64,000 nt of DNA from Sordaria brevicollis (GCA_033439795.1 JAUTDP010000004.1:434001-498000); one strand, 5' to 3'. Counted from the first letter of the stretch, positions 24,013 through 35,781 are shown. Notes: generated from the letters alone by a model not told the origin. Translations and numbers: made by a program.

Positions 24013-24744
24013 TCAACCCGACACCGTAACCGCCGTACCGCTCAACGCACAACTCAACCCCCAAACCACCACCCCAACCACCACCCACCCCGGCCAAAGC
24101 AAAAAACACAACAGATTTCCTCCGGGGCCCAGAATCCACACAAAAAACTCAAACTCGATTTTCTTCCTTATTTGTCTCGCCTTGCGGCTGTCCCAGATGT
24201 TCCACGTTAGGGAAGCAGTTTCCATGATTGCGCGCTGAGTAAAGACCAAGGAGCGGTAGATCAAGAACTTTGTGGCGAATGAACCGGCGAGCACCGCAAT
24301 CTGAAGGATGGACGTAAAAAGGGAGAAAAGTTGGAGGGTGAGGAGGGTCAAGGTAGAGAAAAGTAAAGAGAAGAGTAAGCGGTGGGTTTGGTAGAGGGTT
24401 TTGAGGGTTGAGGTGAGGATGGAGGTGGTGTGGGAGAGGAAGGTTGATGTGGTTGTTGTTGTTGGGGTGGTTGAAGGTGGTTGTGGTTTGTTGTTGGTGG
24501 TGGTTGAGGTCGCAGGTGGTTTTGAGGTGGTGGCGAGTGGTGCGGGTTTGTTGGTGGAGGTTGTAGGTGTGGTAGTAGGTTTTGTTGTCGCGGATTGTGT
24601 TGTAGGTTGTGTTGTAGACGTTGGTGTTGAGGTAGAGATACTTCTCGAGGAAGTTTTGTTTGTAATCGTCGATTCCGCAGTAGAGGTAACGGAAGAGGTA
24701 GATGTACCGGTAGCAACCGGCCTCGAATGTGCGACAACCGCCAT
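24013..24744 (-). CDS. Hypothetical Ser/Thr-rich membrane protein
   Basis: Not recognised. A single open frame of 243 aa starts at the ATG at 24744 (MAVVAHSRPVATG). Residues 1 to about 105 are almost entirely Thr, Ser, Pro, Asn and Lys and look disordered. From about 112 the protein becomes hydrophobic: LLFSLLFSTLTLLTLQLFSL and QIAVLAGSFATKFLIYRSLV. An amphipathic stretch with WNIWDSRKARQIRKKIEF follows, then FVWILGPGGNLLCFLLWPGW and VVVGVVVWGLSCAL. Three or four membrane segments are likely. The ordered hydrophobic half, the basic loop between segments and the convergence with XAP5 support a real gene. There is no signal peptide and the function is unknown. A shifted frame on the same strand is open too, but it is the Thr-rich repeat read out of phase. 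Confidence 0.6.
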   Translation of the reverse strand: MAVVAHSRPVATGTSTSSVTSTAESTITNKTSSRSISTSTPTSTTQPTTQSATTKPTTTPTTSTNKPAPLATTSKPPATSTTTNNKPQPPSTTPTTTTTSTFLSHTTSILTSTLKTLYQTHRLLFSLLFSTLTLLTLQLFSLFTSILQIAVLAGSFATKFLIYRSLVFTQRAIMETASLTWNIWDSRKARQIRKKIEFEFFVWILGPGGNLLCFLLWPGWVVVGVVVWGLSCALSGTAVTVSG

Positions 24745-27700
24745 CTTTTATTTCTTTCTTTTCTTCCCCCTCGCTCGTCTGCAAATGCAAGATCTGATGT
24801 AAAAAGTGGAAATGATGTAGATCCAGCCTCAGTCAGATCCCCTGCGTCAACCCAGTGCAACCCTTTTTGGTAAGTGGTCTAGCCCGCCACTCTTTTCTGT
24901 CGTCAACGTATCGAGAATGGTATGGCGGGAAGCGAGCAAAAGCGGTGATGATCTTGCTTGTTGACTTTTTGTCTGGCCCGTCGGGTCGGGTTACGTTGGT
25001 TGAATGCTGGTTGAATGCTGGTTGGATGCTGGTTGGTCAACCCTGCTCAATGGTTCCTTGTCCTAAACGGGCGGCGGTGATCTCATCCAAGCGGGTCTTG
25101 TGACGGCACTCTGGTACTCTGGGTGTACGTAAACAAGCCCCAGCGGTGTGTGTCGATCCAGGGTTTTTTTGGGGGGTGTCTCTTTGTCAGGTTGTCCAGA
25201 TTTCGCACGGTCAAACCCGAAAATCAGGGTTCGATTGTTGGAAAAAAGAGTCCTTTGGTAAATCTGGGGTTTGTGATATTTGAAGTTGAGAGACGTAATT
25301 GTTGTTTGTCAGGGTCCTTGGTCAAGCCGTGAGGGTAGGGGTTCAAAGTCGGATTGTCGAGAGCAGGGTAGGTTACTATAGCGCAGGTTGGTCGGGTGTC
25401 TTTGCTGTCGTTGGCGTTGGCGTTGGTTGACGACCGTCACTTTGACTCGAGATGAAAGGGATCGAGTGAAAGAGTTCGCCTACAGATGAGATGAAGAAAA
25501 GGTGAAGAGAGGGGTTAAAAATAAAGTTTTAGGATTCGATTTACATACATCTCTGATAACGGCTACCTATCTTTCGAATCTCTTCGACTGTTTTTCTCCC
25601 CCAACATGCATGCATGGATACGATACGATGTGAGATTTCCACCGCTCGCGAATGGAAGCGACATGGAATCAGATAGGGGCAGAGTGGGGGCTTTTTCCCC
25701 GTTGTTTTCAGGCATTTCATTGCAGGCATTTGTTCTTCTCTCACTTTTTCAGCGCTTTTCAGTGGGTGAGACAAGAGTTTGCCGAGAAGGATGGAATGTC
25801 TTGGCATGACCTTTTCGCATGCGATTTTTGTTTTTCTTGGGTTGTCTTTCCCAGCCATTTTGTTGTGTTTTCTGTTCCCGTCTTTTCCGTCATGTCTCAA
25901 CATTCCTTTCCCCAGATTTTCACAATGATTACCGTTGGTCCCTGAACGTGGGATGGTCTCTTGCAACATTGAGTCAGCTGGTCTTCTTTTAGTCAATTTG
26001 GCAAGAGCAGATGACGTTGCTGCTGTTTGCTAGCGGTTCGTCCCATCGTGACCTACTGCCCTGGGTGTGCATTCCCAGCGACAGGGGCATGCAGGCACTG
26101 CCGGCTTGTGCGTTGCGCCTGCCACGAGCGCTGCGGGCGGGCAGCCACGGCGCTGTGGGACGCTGTGATGCGAGCCGAAATGGTGGGGCCGGAAAGGGCG
26201 CCGAATCGTCATCTTTTTTCTGCTAACAGAGGAAGGAAGCACCGCTGCACTGGATGGTTGCACAACATTGACAATCTGGATACTCTATGCGAGGAACAGG
26301 TGATCATGTACGGCAGATAGGAATCGAGTATCACCGCGATGAAGTCGTATTTCGGGATCCAAAAGTATCATTTCCATCTTCTTTCTGCAATTTGATAGAG
26401 ACGTTGAACAGAAATGTTATCGCAGCTCGGCACAGCATCCCCCGATCTGCCAAAATCGCAGCTGCCCACATCATGAACAATGACGTCACGCAACTCCACT
26501 GTTAGAAAACGTTCGAAACACGCACCCAATGCTAACGCTGACTCTTGCCAATAAATCGCGATGACGATGACTTCCCGATCTCTGCCCCTCTGTGACAGAT
26601 GAAAACTTTTGTCTCTTGGCGAGAAAGACAACTCCGTTGAATCCGTTTGGTTCACCCAGAATCGATCGATAATGTCGACGCTGAATAATCTTCGTGATGG
26701 GTTCTTGTTAGCAACGACTTCTCGCCGGCGACCATCGGTTTTGTCTACTGCTTGAATGAGCAGATCTCAAAGTCGCAAATAGAGCTCCTCTCCAGTGTTG
26801 AAACACCCGTCGAGATGTTCAAGTGTTTTTGTTCTTCCATCAAACTCCAGAACAAATGCTCAAGATCCGCCAAGGTGACGATGCATGAAAACATTCGTTT
26901 GAAGGTGTTTCATGAAGCTGCTTCACGATTGGTGACTAGTTTCGATTATTCAGTTGCGTGAAGACTCCCACCATAACAACAAAATCATCACAGCCGAAGC
27001 AACATCCATGGATTCGAACCTCCGGACAATTGTCGGAACTCGGAAGGCCAAGCCGGCTTTTCCCTCGGAGATGTGGGTCCCTTATCCCGAAGTGCTCGGA
27101 AGGAAGTGGATCTAGCCGGCATCGTAACAGCGATGCTTCTCCGGAGTAATAATTGACGGACGACATAAAAGCTTTTCATGGAGAAAGGTCTGATACATCT
27201 CATAAGGACTCTAGAGTTGGAAGTAGCTATCGAGAAAGTAAAATGAGGAAGCGCCTGGAATTTCAAGGCAGGAAGAGCTGTTCACCTTCTTGTAGTTAGC
27301 TAACAGCTTGCCTCACTATTCCCACCGATATCTGTTAGTGATGGCCTTCGTCATCGTCCACAAGTCGACGTCGAAGTCGAAAAACAAAACAGATCGATCC
27401 GTTCAATTGAAGAGGAGGAATTGCTTGATGTTACACCAGCAACAACACCACCACCAGAACTGAAAAACAAATCGAGCGAGTTATCCTCACCATCGCTGAC
27501 ACAAGTTTCCTGCCTGCTTGCCTGCCGGATGAGTAACGACGCGATAAGATAAGCATCGCTTTACGTAAGCAAGTCAACGACATCCCAACCTTTTGACAGC
27601 AGAGACACTCAACATTGTCACAGTCATTCGAGTCCGAAAGTCAGATAAATAGTCATGAAGACACTTTTGACGCATACTCATACCCGATGACTCCCAAGAA

Positions 27701-29377
27701 CAGTCTGACAAATTTTTGACGGTGATGGTTGACAGCGTCTGTCATCCATATGCAGACCTGGCAGTCGCGTTCTTGTCAGCGGCAAGAACACCATTTCCTA
27801 ACTGCCTTCATAACGGACGTAGCTTCCCAATGAGTTCTAACAACAAGTGTGACACTTTATTGTTACCGTCACATATCTTGCTCTTTCCCTTTGACTCTAC
27901 ATCACGGAACCTTACGGCAAGTGCAAGCCTGCCATGCCGCAAGATCGCACGATGACTATCAAATGTGACCGTGCCATTGCTAATGACTGGAAGTCGTATG
28001 ATTGCGAATTAAAGTCATCCATTCCCTGGGTATTTATTGCGGCATATCCCCCACCTCGTCTGCCGTTTCAGTTCTCTCTGGGTCTCAAACCATTCCATCT
28101 AATCTGACTTCAAGTCTTCAACCCTCTGGCTCGCCAACTTCCAAAACTTCTCAATGTGATTTGTTACAACAAGAACCAAGGTTCTCCCCATTACACCCTT
28201 CTCATCCACCCCCGCCTTCAATACTGATACCAAACAACAGTAACACCGGAAGCGGCAGAAGCGGCAGAATCAGCAAAAGCAGCAAAGCCAACATAGCCCA
28301 ACAAGAACCCTCCGCCGAACACACCACCGCCGCGGCCAACCGGCGTGGGTCCACACTCCCCTGCTCCTCGTCGCCGATCCCAACAAGCCCTCACACCACG
28401 AATTGCGCCGTCTGTTCTTGCATCTGCAACTACAACTCTCATCACATCGGTCATTCTCACTGTAGGTGAAAACCCCCTGTTGAGGGTGAGTGGGTGTCGC
28501 TGCGTGACCACGGTCTGAGGCGGCAATCATTGCATATGTTCTCTGGCGAGAATTGGACATCACCCCTAGGGTCGTAAGGCCCGTTGAGCTGCCGAAATTG
28601 GGCCATCGAGCGTAAAGTTCGGGGCGAATGCAAGGGCACGCGAGCTCTTGCAGCTGAAAGCTTCATGATCATTGGGTCTTCGGCTTTGTGTTGCGATAGT
28701 ATCAATGTCCACCCTTCTCCTTCTCAATTGCAGGGATCCTGCTTGTCCTCGTGTAGAGCCTCGGACTGGGGTGATGACGGGTCAATAACTGATTGCACCG
28801 GGTGAGAACACTCAGTTATGTAAGTAGCAGCAATCCATCCCGCGAACTTTTCATCTGATACGTTGTCATTGCGATCATATCTCATGTTCTTGGGATGATA
28901 CTTGTATTGGTTTCATGAGTTGCTTGTAACTCCATCTGAAGCTCTGGAGGGTCATATTTCCTCTGGTTATACCACCTGCATGACTGACAGCCTGAACGTT
29001 GAAACCCAAGGCCAAGCACCTATGGTGTTCTCTCTTACTGCACCTCAAGTGCAGAGATGATTTGAGTTTGGACCAAGGGGCTGCATTCATGACACTCCAT
29101 CTGCAACCAGAGCATGAGCTGGAACCCACACAAGCATGACCTCAGCAGAACTTTCATGTTACCAGCTTGGATCTAGCATGAACCGGAGCAGGATCAGCCC
29201 GATGGAACTAAACACCTGTTCGGCTAGAGGTAAATATCCGAACCCTTTCTTTCTTTCTTGGTCGTTCGTCTCTTTCCTCTCGTTCTTTCCTCGCCATCAT
29301 CCACCTCACCAATCATCACCAAAATTACACCAACATCACCAACGTCACATCATCCTCCCTCACAACCACTGAACCCG
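24745..29377. other. Long gene-poor interval
   Basis: About 4.6 kb of normal-composition DNA. Open frames of 60-155 codons (for example 25541-25996 -, 26027-26320 +, 28002-28469 +) exist on both strands. They mostly lack ATG starts, overlap in antisense and show no domain or convincing splice-linked partner. The stretch 28170-28450 is Ser/Pro/Asn-rich in one plus frame and is the least unlikely missed exon. A 12-bp tandem repeat is at 24998-25036. The interval may hold long UTRs, non-coding RNA or decayed genes; I cannot support any of these. Confidence 0.4.
24998..25036. repeat. 12-bp tandem repeat, about three copies
   Basis: The unit GGTTGAATGCT(G) is repeated three times with one G/A change, ending in GGTTGGTCAACC. 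Non-coding. Confidence 0.8.
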
Positions 29378-29663
29378 ATGCGACAATGGCGCGCAAGCAT
29401 AAAGAACAAGCGCAAGAACACAACAGCGAGGAGCAAGTCCAACAAGAAACTCGCCAGCATTCTCGAAAACCTCCATGACGGAATCCCCGAAGCGAAAGAC
29501 CTCAGACGGGCATTCAAGGAGAAGGCAAGCAAGGAAAGTTTGGTATGTCTCTCAGTTACATTGCAGTCCATGAGTTTCCATCTATAACACCCTGAGCTGG
29601 ACAATACTAATTGTGGGCCGGTTCTATTGCACTAGAGGTACTATCCAGAATATATCTGCTGAC
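29378..29663 (+). CDS. Possible small basic protein (hypothetical)
   Basis: Not recognised. The ATG at 29378 opens MRQWRASIKNKRKNTTARSK, then NKKLASILENLHDGIPEAKD and LRRAFKEKASKESL, a very basic helical sequence. A donor GTATGT follows at 29543, and an acceptor CACTAG at 29635-29636 after TACTAAT would join RYYPEYIC and a stop, giving 63 aa. The pyrimidine-rich leader (TTTCTTTCTTTC, 29247-29262) supports a transcript. A second ATG in another frame (29384 on) gives only about 31 residues. Its basic start and the next genes' similar style suggest a local group of small genes, but this is weak. Confidence 0.35.
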
Positions 29664-29721
29664 CATGCCTGGCGAATTCCTAGAGCAGGCTGACCACTGA
29701 TTACGAGGTCACAAATGCCCA

Positions 29722-29729
29722 TATATAAA
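29722..29729 (+). promoter_or_regulatory. TATA-like element upstream of 29849 gene
   Basis: TATATAAA about 125 bp before the ATG at 29849. Genes at 30691 and 32079 have a TATA-like box at a similar distance. Confidence 0.4.
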
Positions 29730-29848
29730 AGCACCCCAATTATGACCAATTTCCTCGAGATGTAACACTCGTTGTTGGAATCCTCAGGAAGGATAAGCCT
29801 CGGGAAAGAGATAAACAACACATATACCTGAGCTAACCACAATCCAAC

Positions 29849-30195
29849 ATGCCTCAAGAGGAGCACGGCGCTCCCAAGGAGCATCTAACACTTTACCGCG
29901 ATGGCAGCCTTGGCCGCACACCAATCGAAGCGGTCGACGAACTCATTATCGCCGGCCGCTTCCCCATCATCCCTGGTGCCGTTCGGGACCACCCTATCAG
30001 CTTGACCGACAATGACCTGACGCCACGCTCAAAGCTAGGGAGGTCGAGAAGGCAAAGAGAATGGGCTCCTCTGTCTCTGTGTCTGAGCTGCAGCTTTGTG
30101 AGCGCAAGCGAAAAGAGTTTAAGGAGTATTGGAATAGCCAAGGAGGAGGGTTGGAAGACGCTTCGAGGGTGTCATTTTATTTCAGTCCTGAGTAG
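29849..30195 (+). pseudogene. Hypothetical gene, apparently frameshifted
   Basis: Not recognised. The ATG at 29849 opens MPQEEHGAPKEHLTLYRDGS, continuing through RTPIEAVDELIIAGRFPIIP and HPISLTDND. After about 30019 the protein-like signal moves to another frame: DATLKAREVEKAKRMGSSVS, then ELQLCERKRKEFKEYW, ending at the stop at 30193-30195. The second frame has a stop at 30013-30015, so the two parts cannot be one uninterrupted frame. I see no plausible intron between them. This is either a recent 1-base frameshift in a real gene of about 115 aa or two overlapping coincidences. The TATA box upstream favours the former. If read without the shift, the first frame would run on to 30232 with lower-quality sequence. 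Confidence 0.4.
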
Positions 30196-30548
30196 AGGAG
30201 GGATATCATATCCGCTGACATCAGTATCATGATCACTTAGTCTTCTGTATCATCAACATTCGTACACGTCATCATTTTGTACACTGCTTCATCCAGATAT
30301 AAGACCTTGTGTCCTCTTGTTCATTTCTTTCCAGTGAGGACCCGAGGTTCATAGTCTTTGCATAGACGGGGGCTGCCAAGGACGGCTCTCATGGAGGAAA
30401 CCTTCATCTCGTTCTACAGACACATTCACTTCGTCAGTTCCAGTTACCTTCCTTGATCTAGAAAGTGAAGCCGTCCCGTGACTGCGTGGGACAAAAGCTG
30501 GGGCCACCGGCAGCAGGTGAATGCCTTCAGGCTCAGAATTTCTGTGGA

Positions 30549-30555
30549 TATAAAT
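30549..30555 (+). promoter_or_regulatory. TATA-like element upstream of 30691 gene
   Basis: TATAAAT about 140 bp before the ATG at 30691, followed by a CA-rich leader. Confidence 0.4.
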
Positions 30556-30690
30556 TCTCGTCTCGGGCGTCTCTTTGCCCATTTGCTTTCCTTCAAAAAT
30601 CAACAACATTGCAACGCTCTCCTAGTCATTCACTAAGGACGAGACAAACAAACCAACACCAACCTACCACACCAGTCCATCAACATCACC

Positions 30691-31517
30691 ATGACTCGTA
30701 GGAAGAGAACCAAAGGAAAGAAGTCAAAGAAGCCCAAAGGTGGCAACAACTCACAGGCTATGCCCGCCACGTGCCACCAGAGCCCCAACGACCTCGAGGG
30801 AGACAACTCGACCACTAAAGTTCATACCGACCCCGTGGACAACCTGAACTCCAACAACGGCGGCAACTCGCCCAAGATCCGTAAGAAGAAAGTCAACCCC
30901 ATAAAAATCCTAATCCTAAAGGTCCTTGGCGACCTTTTCAGCGGACCCATGACAGAGGAGTCCATTGCAAAGCCAACTCAAGAGTTCATCGTATGTTTAC
31001 CTCCCTTCCATTCTTTGTTTTTCCGTCCTTGATCCTCCCCAAGTCCGGACCAACTAACCATTTTCCCTCGCCGTTCAAGGCCGACTTTGAAAAGGCCCGC
31101 CTAGAAGCCATCAACAAAAGGCTGGATGAGAAAGCTGCTGAGTGGCAGCAGAGCATGAAGGAGTATTGCTTTCGCATTCGCTTCCCGGACAAGGCGGTAG
31201 GTTTCCTCCACGTCTTAAGCCCTGCCTTGGGTACCTCTACATGTTGAGCCCAAGCTATTTGGTACGATTCTCATGTGCTGACAATTGTTTTTGGAAAAAA
31301 ACTTTAGATGGATGACGATTACAGAAAGCGCGTGGAAGAGACATGGACTTTTGAGGCTTCGAGGAAGTTCGTCGAGAATCAGGAGATCGGAGACCGCTAT
31401 GCTGCAAAGTACTGGCCTTGGAGTGAGAATACCAGGCCTGTCATCGACGAGGACGATTTGGATCCGACCAAAATGTGGGGCGAATACATCTTGAAGTTCG
31501 TGGAGCGCATGTCGTAA
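30691..31517 (+). CDS. Hypothetical small basic protein, three exons
   Basis: Not recognised. Exons are 30691-30990, 31080-31196 and 31308-31517, all phase 0, giving 208 aa. Intron 1 (89 bp) has GTATGT, CAACTAACC and TTCAAG. Intron 2 (111 bp) has GTAGGT, TGCTGAC and CTTTAG. The clean splice signals and frame make this a credible gene. The N-terminus is Lys-rich (MTRRKRTKGKKSKKPKGGNN). The middle reads NPIKILILKVLGDLFSGPMT. The rest is charged and helical: ADFEKARLEAINKRLDEKAA, EWQQSMKEYCFRIRFPDKA, DDDYRKRVEETWTFEASRKF, RYAAKYWPWSENTRP. It has no signal peptide or membrane segment. It lies 561 bp upstream of the family gene at 32079 in the same orientation. Confidence 0.65.
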
Positions 31518-32078
31518 AATGGTTTGGGCAAAAAGCTTCTTGTTGAGAGACACTACAGCTTTGTAGACGCAGTGCGTGTCTTCAGAAAGTACACGAGAGA
31601 TCAATGAGTTAGAAAGCTGCTAGCCGTTCTCTAGATGTTAGGTATCGTCGCTTTGTTGTCTTCATGGATGGTTACCTCTAGTTACCTGTCTTGTGCTTAA
31701 GTGATTTTGAAGTCCAGTCAAAGGAGATTGTTATTGCTTCAAAGGGTCAATGTGTTGTTAACGCCCATAGCCTTCTTCTATCAGGGTCTGTTAAGGCTTG
31801 GCGAATGAAAAGTGCGAAAGTGTTTAAAACAAAGTAGCACTTCTCTTCCACGTTTGTCTCTGTCACTTGGTTGAGCTAGAAGCTTGTTGCTTTTTCCGTA
31901 CGATTAAATTAGGTATGTAACCGTGCACCGGCCATTTGGCGACACTCAAAACATTGCAATTGCATATCTACTTATAAGGTCGATTGCCGTCGTCAGACTG
32001 TCGTATTCAGCCCGCCATACCACATCGCCGTAAAAGCTTCAACAATCTCACCTCTATTTACTGACCACCAACATAAAC
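31518..32078. other. Intergenic region
   Basis: 3' flank of the 30691 gene and promoter of the 32079 gene. A TATA-like box is at 31973-31979. No other feature is visible. Confidence 0.4.
31973..31979 (+). promoter_or_regulatory. TATA-like element upstream of 32079 gene
   Basis: TATAAGG about 105 bp before the ATG at 32079, with a CA-rich leader after it. Confidence 0.4.
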
Positions 32079-34527
32079 ATGGAGGAAAACAACCCTTTTG
32101 ACCAACATCTTATCAGTCTAGTTCGTAAGCCCGCCTCCGCTGTACAAGAAGGCTACCTAGGCTACATTACCTCTCGAAAGCAGGGCGAGCGTGTGCGGGC
32201 GCAATACCAAGCGCTCAATGACCTCACGAGGAAGGTCAATCTTGAGAGCTTGAGAGATATGCCAAGCAACGATACAGACCGTATCAACTGGGTTAGAAGG
32301 ATCTTTGAAGCCATCACGGACTTTACTTCGGTGAACGCCAGAGTTAATGGTCAAGATCAGGAAGTCTCCCTGCCGCCTGACGGCAATCCTCCCGAACCAC
32401 AAACCACACCAGGAGGTGCCACTGGATCCTCCACTACAGTTCAGTATGTGGAAGGAAGCCCTCTTGCTCCTGAAGTGGACAATCGGTCTCCTAATGACCA
32501 CGAGGTCCCCAATGGCTCCGTCATGCTTCAGAGTGCGGACCAAGACGAGGGTGCCCAGGATCCCTGTCAGACAAAATACACCGGACAAACACAAGATGCT
32601 GAGAATCAGGACGAAAAGACGAAAAAGCCAGGGTACAAAGAACAGGAGAATACTGTCTACAACTTGAAGTCGATTGAAGTGGAGCTCATTGCCTATGAAA
32701 TTCTGGTCTGTCCCCTTCTGTTGCTCTAGGACCAGTCGAGTGTTTCCGCTAACAGAAGTAACTATTCGAGTCCTAAATAGGCGCTAGTAGAAGATGCTCA
32801 TCAAGGCAACATCCACTATGGTCCATGGACCTTTAACAAGTGGAAGGGTACCTCTAGCTCTATGGGTGTATCTTATATCGACATTCGTTACCCGTCCTTC
32901 GAAGCAAGAATGAACATCATCTTGGAAGCCCTTCGTCAACAAAAGAGTGTTACGCACAAATTCATAACCGCTGACGCCAAGATGCGGTTCGTGGCTGCTC
33001 CGCAACACGAGATTAGCGTGAGTCTTGCTACCTTTCCCCTTCTTCCACGCATGAACAGTTCACTCTCTGCCCCAGCAGTGATTCCCCCCTACACTGCGCC
33101 CAATGCCAGAGGTACCTAGATTGGAGGAACGATGGAAGCTAAAGAAAGAAACTACCCCCACCTCGTAGAAAAACATAAATAACGTCAAAGGCAACGCCAA
33201 AAAAGGTCAGCAATTGAAGAAGGTTCGGCAACTAGAGGAGGGGGATACACAAGCGATGCCGCCGCCAGAGACTTCGCGGTCCACCTCGCAAGCCTATACT
33301 TCCTACCAGCAAAGAAAAACATCTGGTCAAATTCGATCAACCTCCTCTAGGTCAGCAACACCGAACGTCCGTTCCAGGGAAACCAGCAACCGGAATGATA
33401 CAGGCAAACCTCCTTCCTACCTCACTCCAGCTGGCCCCAATCCTTTTATTTCGACCTACGCCTCTCCTATGCCAGAGATCCAGGGAAACTCTCCCTTCTC
33501 GGGGTACGCATCCGCGAGTTCCGAACAATACCTCTATGAAGGAATGCCAGCCATATCACCACCAGAGAGCCACAACCAAGGGCAGCCTTTCTCCAACCCC
33601 TTTAGCCCACTGGATGTATACTACCCCCTCTCCGCATCATCTCCAGGATCGGACGTCTCCATGTCTGGATCGGAAATCTTTGGCCCGCAGAGGCAGGAAG
33701 CACAAAGACTTGCGCAGGCCGAACTAGCTCAACGAGTAGCCATGACCAGAGAAACCATCGCCTCCGGTCTTTACCGCCCTGCTGATAGTTCGCGGCTTAC
33801 CCGTAGCGATGTCGAGGGCAACTCTAACGTGAATCCGGCACCGCCCACCTCTGGGGCTATTTCGGGCCGGTCTGCTTCTGGAGCTTTCACTGGTTTGAGA
33901 TCCATGTCGGGGCAAAGGAACAACGCTCCGCCGGCCCTTAACTTGCATTCGGAGAGTGTGCCTGCTGCGGCTTATGCTCGCGCTTTCTCTGGGGCTTCTG
34001 CTGCTACAACTACCCGGCCTGCATCGGGGGCGGTGACGCCAGGGGCTGCTTCTGCATCTGAGTCTGTATCCCCGGTATTCGTTCATCCTGGTTTTGCCTC
34101 TGGACCATCCGCCGGTTCTGGCCGTACTGTATCCGGGACTTCGGCGGCTCGTGTCTCCCCGGCTGACCCTGGGGCGTATATCGCACCTTCTTCCATGTCG
34201 TCTATCAGAACGTCCACCGCTTCTGCTGCACCTGAGTCGAGACCTCCTTTAACTGCTGCGACAAGAATGTTCACACCACCTGAAGCGATGCTTACGTCCG
34301 CGGCGAGCGGCGAGAAGGAGGGAAAGGAAAGAGGAAGAGCCAGGGTGGAATCGAAGAGTCCGCCAGAGGGAGTGGCGCCTGACAAGAAGAAGGTGAGGCC
34401 CGAGGAGGAAACCGAAGCGGCGCCGGAGATGAGGCAGGAGAAGCCGGAGGAGGAGGAAGAGGTGGAGGTGGTGTTCATCAAGCAGGAGTCACTGAATTTG
34501 AAAGGGCGCTGGGAAGGAGCGGAGTAG
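32079..34527 (+). CDS. Founder-type member A of an undescribed paralogous family, with long disordered C-terminus
   Basis: Not recognised, but clearly a paralogue of the gene at 57124 and of three pseudogenes after it. Exons are 32079-32705, 32781-33017 and 33169-34527, all phase 0, giving 740 aa. Segment 1 (residues about 24-88) includes GYLGYITSRKQGERVRAQYQ, DTDRINWVRRIFEAITDF. A variable acidic linker follows, then the junction motif SIEVELIAYEIL. Segment 2 (about 210-288) includes AHQGNIHYGPWTFNKWK, YPSFEARMNIILEALRQQ, KSVTHKFI and MRFVAAPQHEIS. The remaining 450 residues are Ser/Pro/Gly/Ala-rich, ending in a Lys/Glu-rich tail (EKPEEEEEVEVVFIKQE). The paralogue at 57124 has only about 30 residues here instead. 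Introns after YEIL and HEIS sit at the same places as in the paralogues. The third exon's acceptor (CCTCGTAG) is inferred from frame; if wrong, the protein would end near 33119. Confidence 0.7.
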
Positions 34528-34979
34528 ATTGTTGGCAATAACGAAGGGTAACTTCCTTCCATGGACGATTGGAAGGTGGATGAACGATGTACGGAGTTTG
34601 AGAGACGAGGGAGGAAGGGGAGATGGGGGCTCACTTCATTTGCATCATATGAGGTCAAAGGACACTGTGAAGCCATTCATGTTTTTTGCATCGTCTATCT
34701 TCATCAATCCCTTCTACATGATAATAATCATCTTCGCTTCTAGCCTGACTGCATCGTGTGGCAGGTATCGAAGTCCTTGGCACTAGATGCCCCAAACCTG
34801 GGGGAGGGACACTCGACGAGAACTTCTTCATTTGGCAAGGTACGTACCTCCGAGCAAGGCGGCGAGTACTGGCAGAGGTACGTACATGGGTCCCAAAAAC
34901 CGGAGGTGGATCCGTCCCGTCGCCGGGGGCGTAGATAGGACTGATTCGTACAGGGTAGGCGGAGTTGACCCAAGCACCT

Positions 34980-34997
34980 GGTACGTATATACGTACC
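34980..34997. repeat. 18-bp perfect palindrome GGTACGTATATACGTACC
   Basis: Perfect self-complement. Related shorter palindromes (GGTACGTACC at 34839-34848 and GGTACGTAC at 34877-34885) lie within 160 bp. It could be a dimeric regulator site or chance; no factor is assigned. Confidence 0.6.
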
Positions 34998-35593
34998 CTT
35001 ACCCACGGGAACGAATTGCAAACAGTGTAGCTTGATCAATGAAGTTTTATGCGGGGCGGAAGACGAAAAGTGTGGGGACGGAATGTGGAAGTTTCGGATC
35101 GAGTACAATGGAAGTGACGTAGTGGGGAGGAAGCAGGTGTGAATGGTGTGCAAACCGCCTGCCAAGAATCACGACTTCCCAAACGGGCATGGCCCGAGCT
35201 TCGAAATTCGGTCAAATCAGTAATTCTGCCAGTCTGCTCCGCCCACTAGCCACAACCTTGAGCGGTGGCAGCGGCAGATCATTGGTTGACGGGTGAGTGT
35301 CCTGGCCGTGGGAAGGAAATCAGCCACCAGGGGGGAGTAGGGATGGAGAAACTCGAGGAAAATTGAAGAAGGTTCCCAGGCAAACGCCCTAAACGTCGAG
35401 TAGAGCGCTGTAGCACAGACGAAAGGGTACCGTTTGTACAGGCTCTGCTAGCTCGAAATCAGTGACTGTTAGCGCTGGGATGAGGCTCGGAGTGGTTCAC
35501 ATAGGGGTCGTCGACTTGCCCGGCCGCATCTGTTGCCGCGCCAGCACAAACGGAGGAGGCTGATTCTGCCCCCCAAGGCTGCCCACCCTTCTT

Positions 35594-35601
35594 CATAAAT
35601 A
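35594..35601 (+). promoter_or_regulatory. TATA-like element upstream of 35782 gene
   Basis: CATAAATA about 185 bp before the ATG at 35782. Confidence 0.35.
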
Positions 35602-35781
35602 TCTACTCGACCCAAACTTCAGCCAGCCTCCTGGCTCTAGAAAAAATCGCACCCCCATCTTCCGGGAATTTTTTACCACCTCTTCCTTGAGACCAGAATC
35701 TGCGGAACATCAAGGCCCAAAGCGCCATCCCTTTCCATCATCAACATCAGTACCTGAGAGATTGTGACCTTATCATCAACG

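Larger units (their letters stand above)
34528..35781. other. Intergenic region with palindromic GGTACGTA motifs
   Basis: About 1.25 kb with no convincing gene; short frames on both strands are mutually antisense. Three related palindromes lie at 34839-34848, 34877-34885 and 34980-34997. A CATAAATA box is at about 35594. Confidence 0.45.

Noticed and set aside
26990..27090. Possible tRNA on the minus strand (GGTTCGAATCC box-B match at about 27008-27018)
   Set aside because: The bases flanking the T-loop do not form a 5-bp stem, no matching box A sits at the right distance and no acceptor stem can be paired.
25541..28469. Several 60-155-codon frames as genes
   Set aside because: Mutually antisense, mostly without ATG, no domains and no consistent intron signals.
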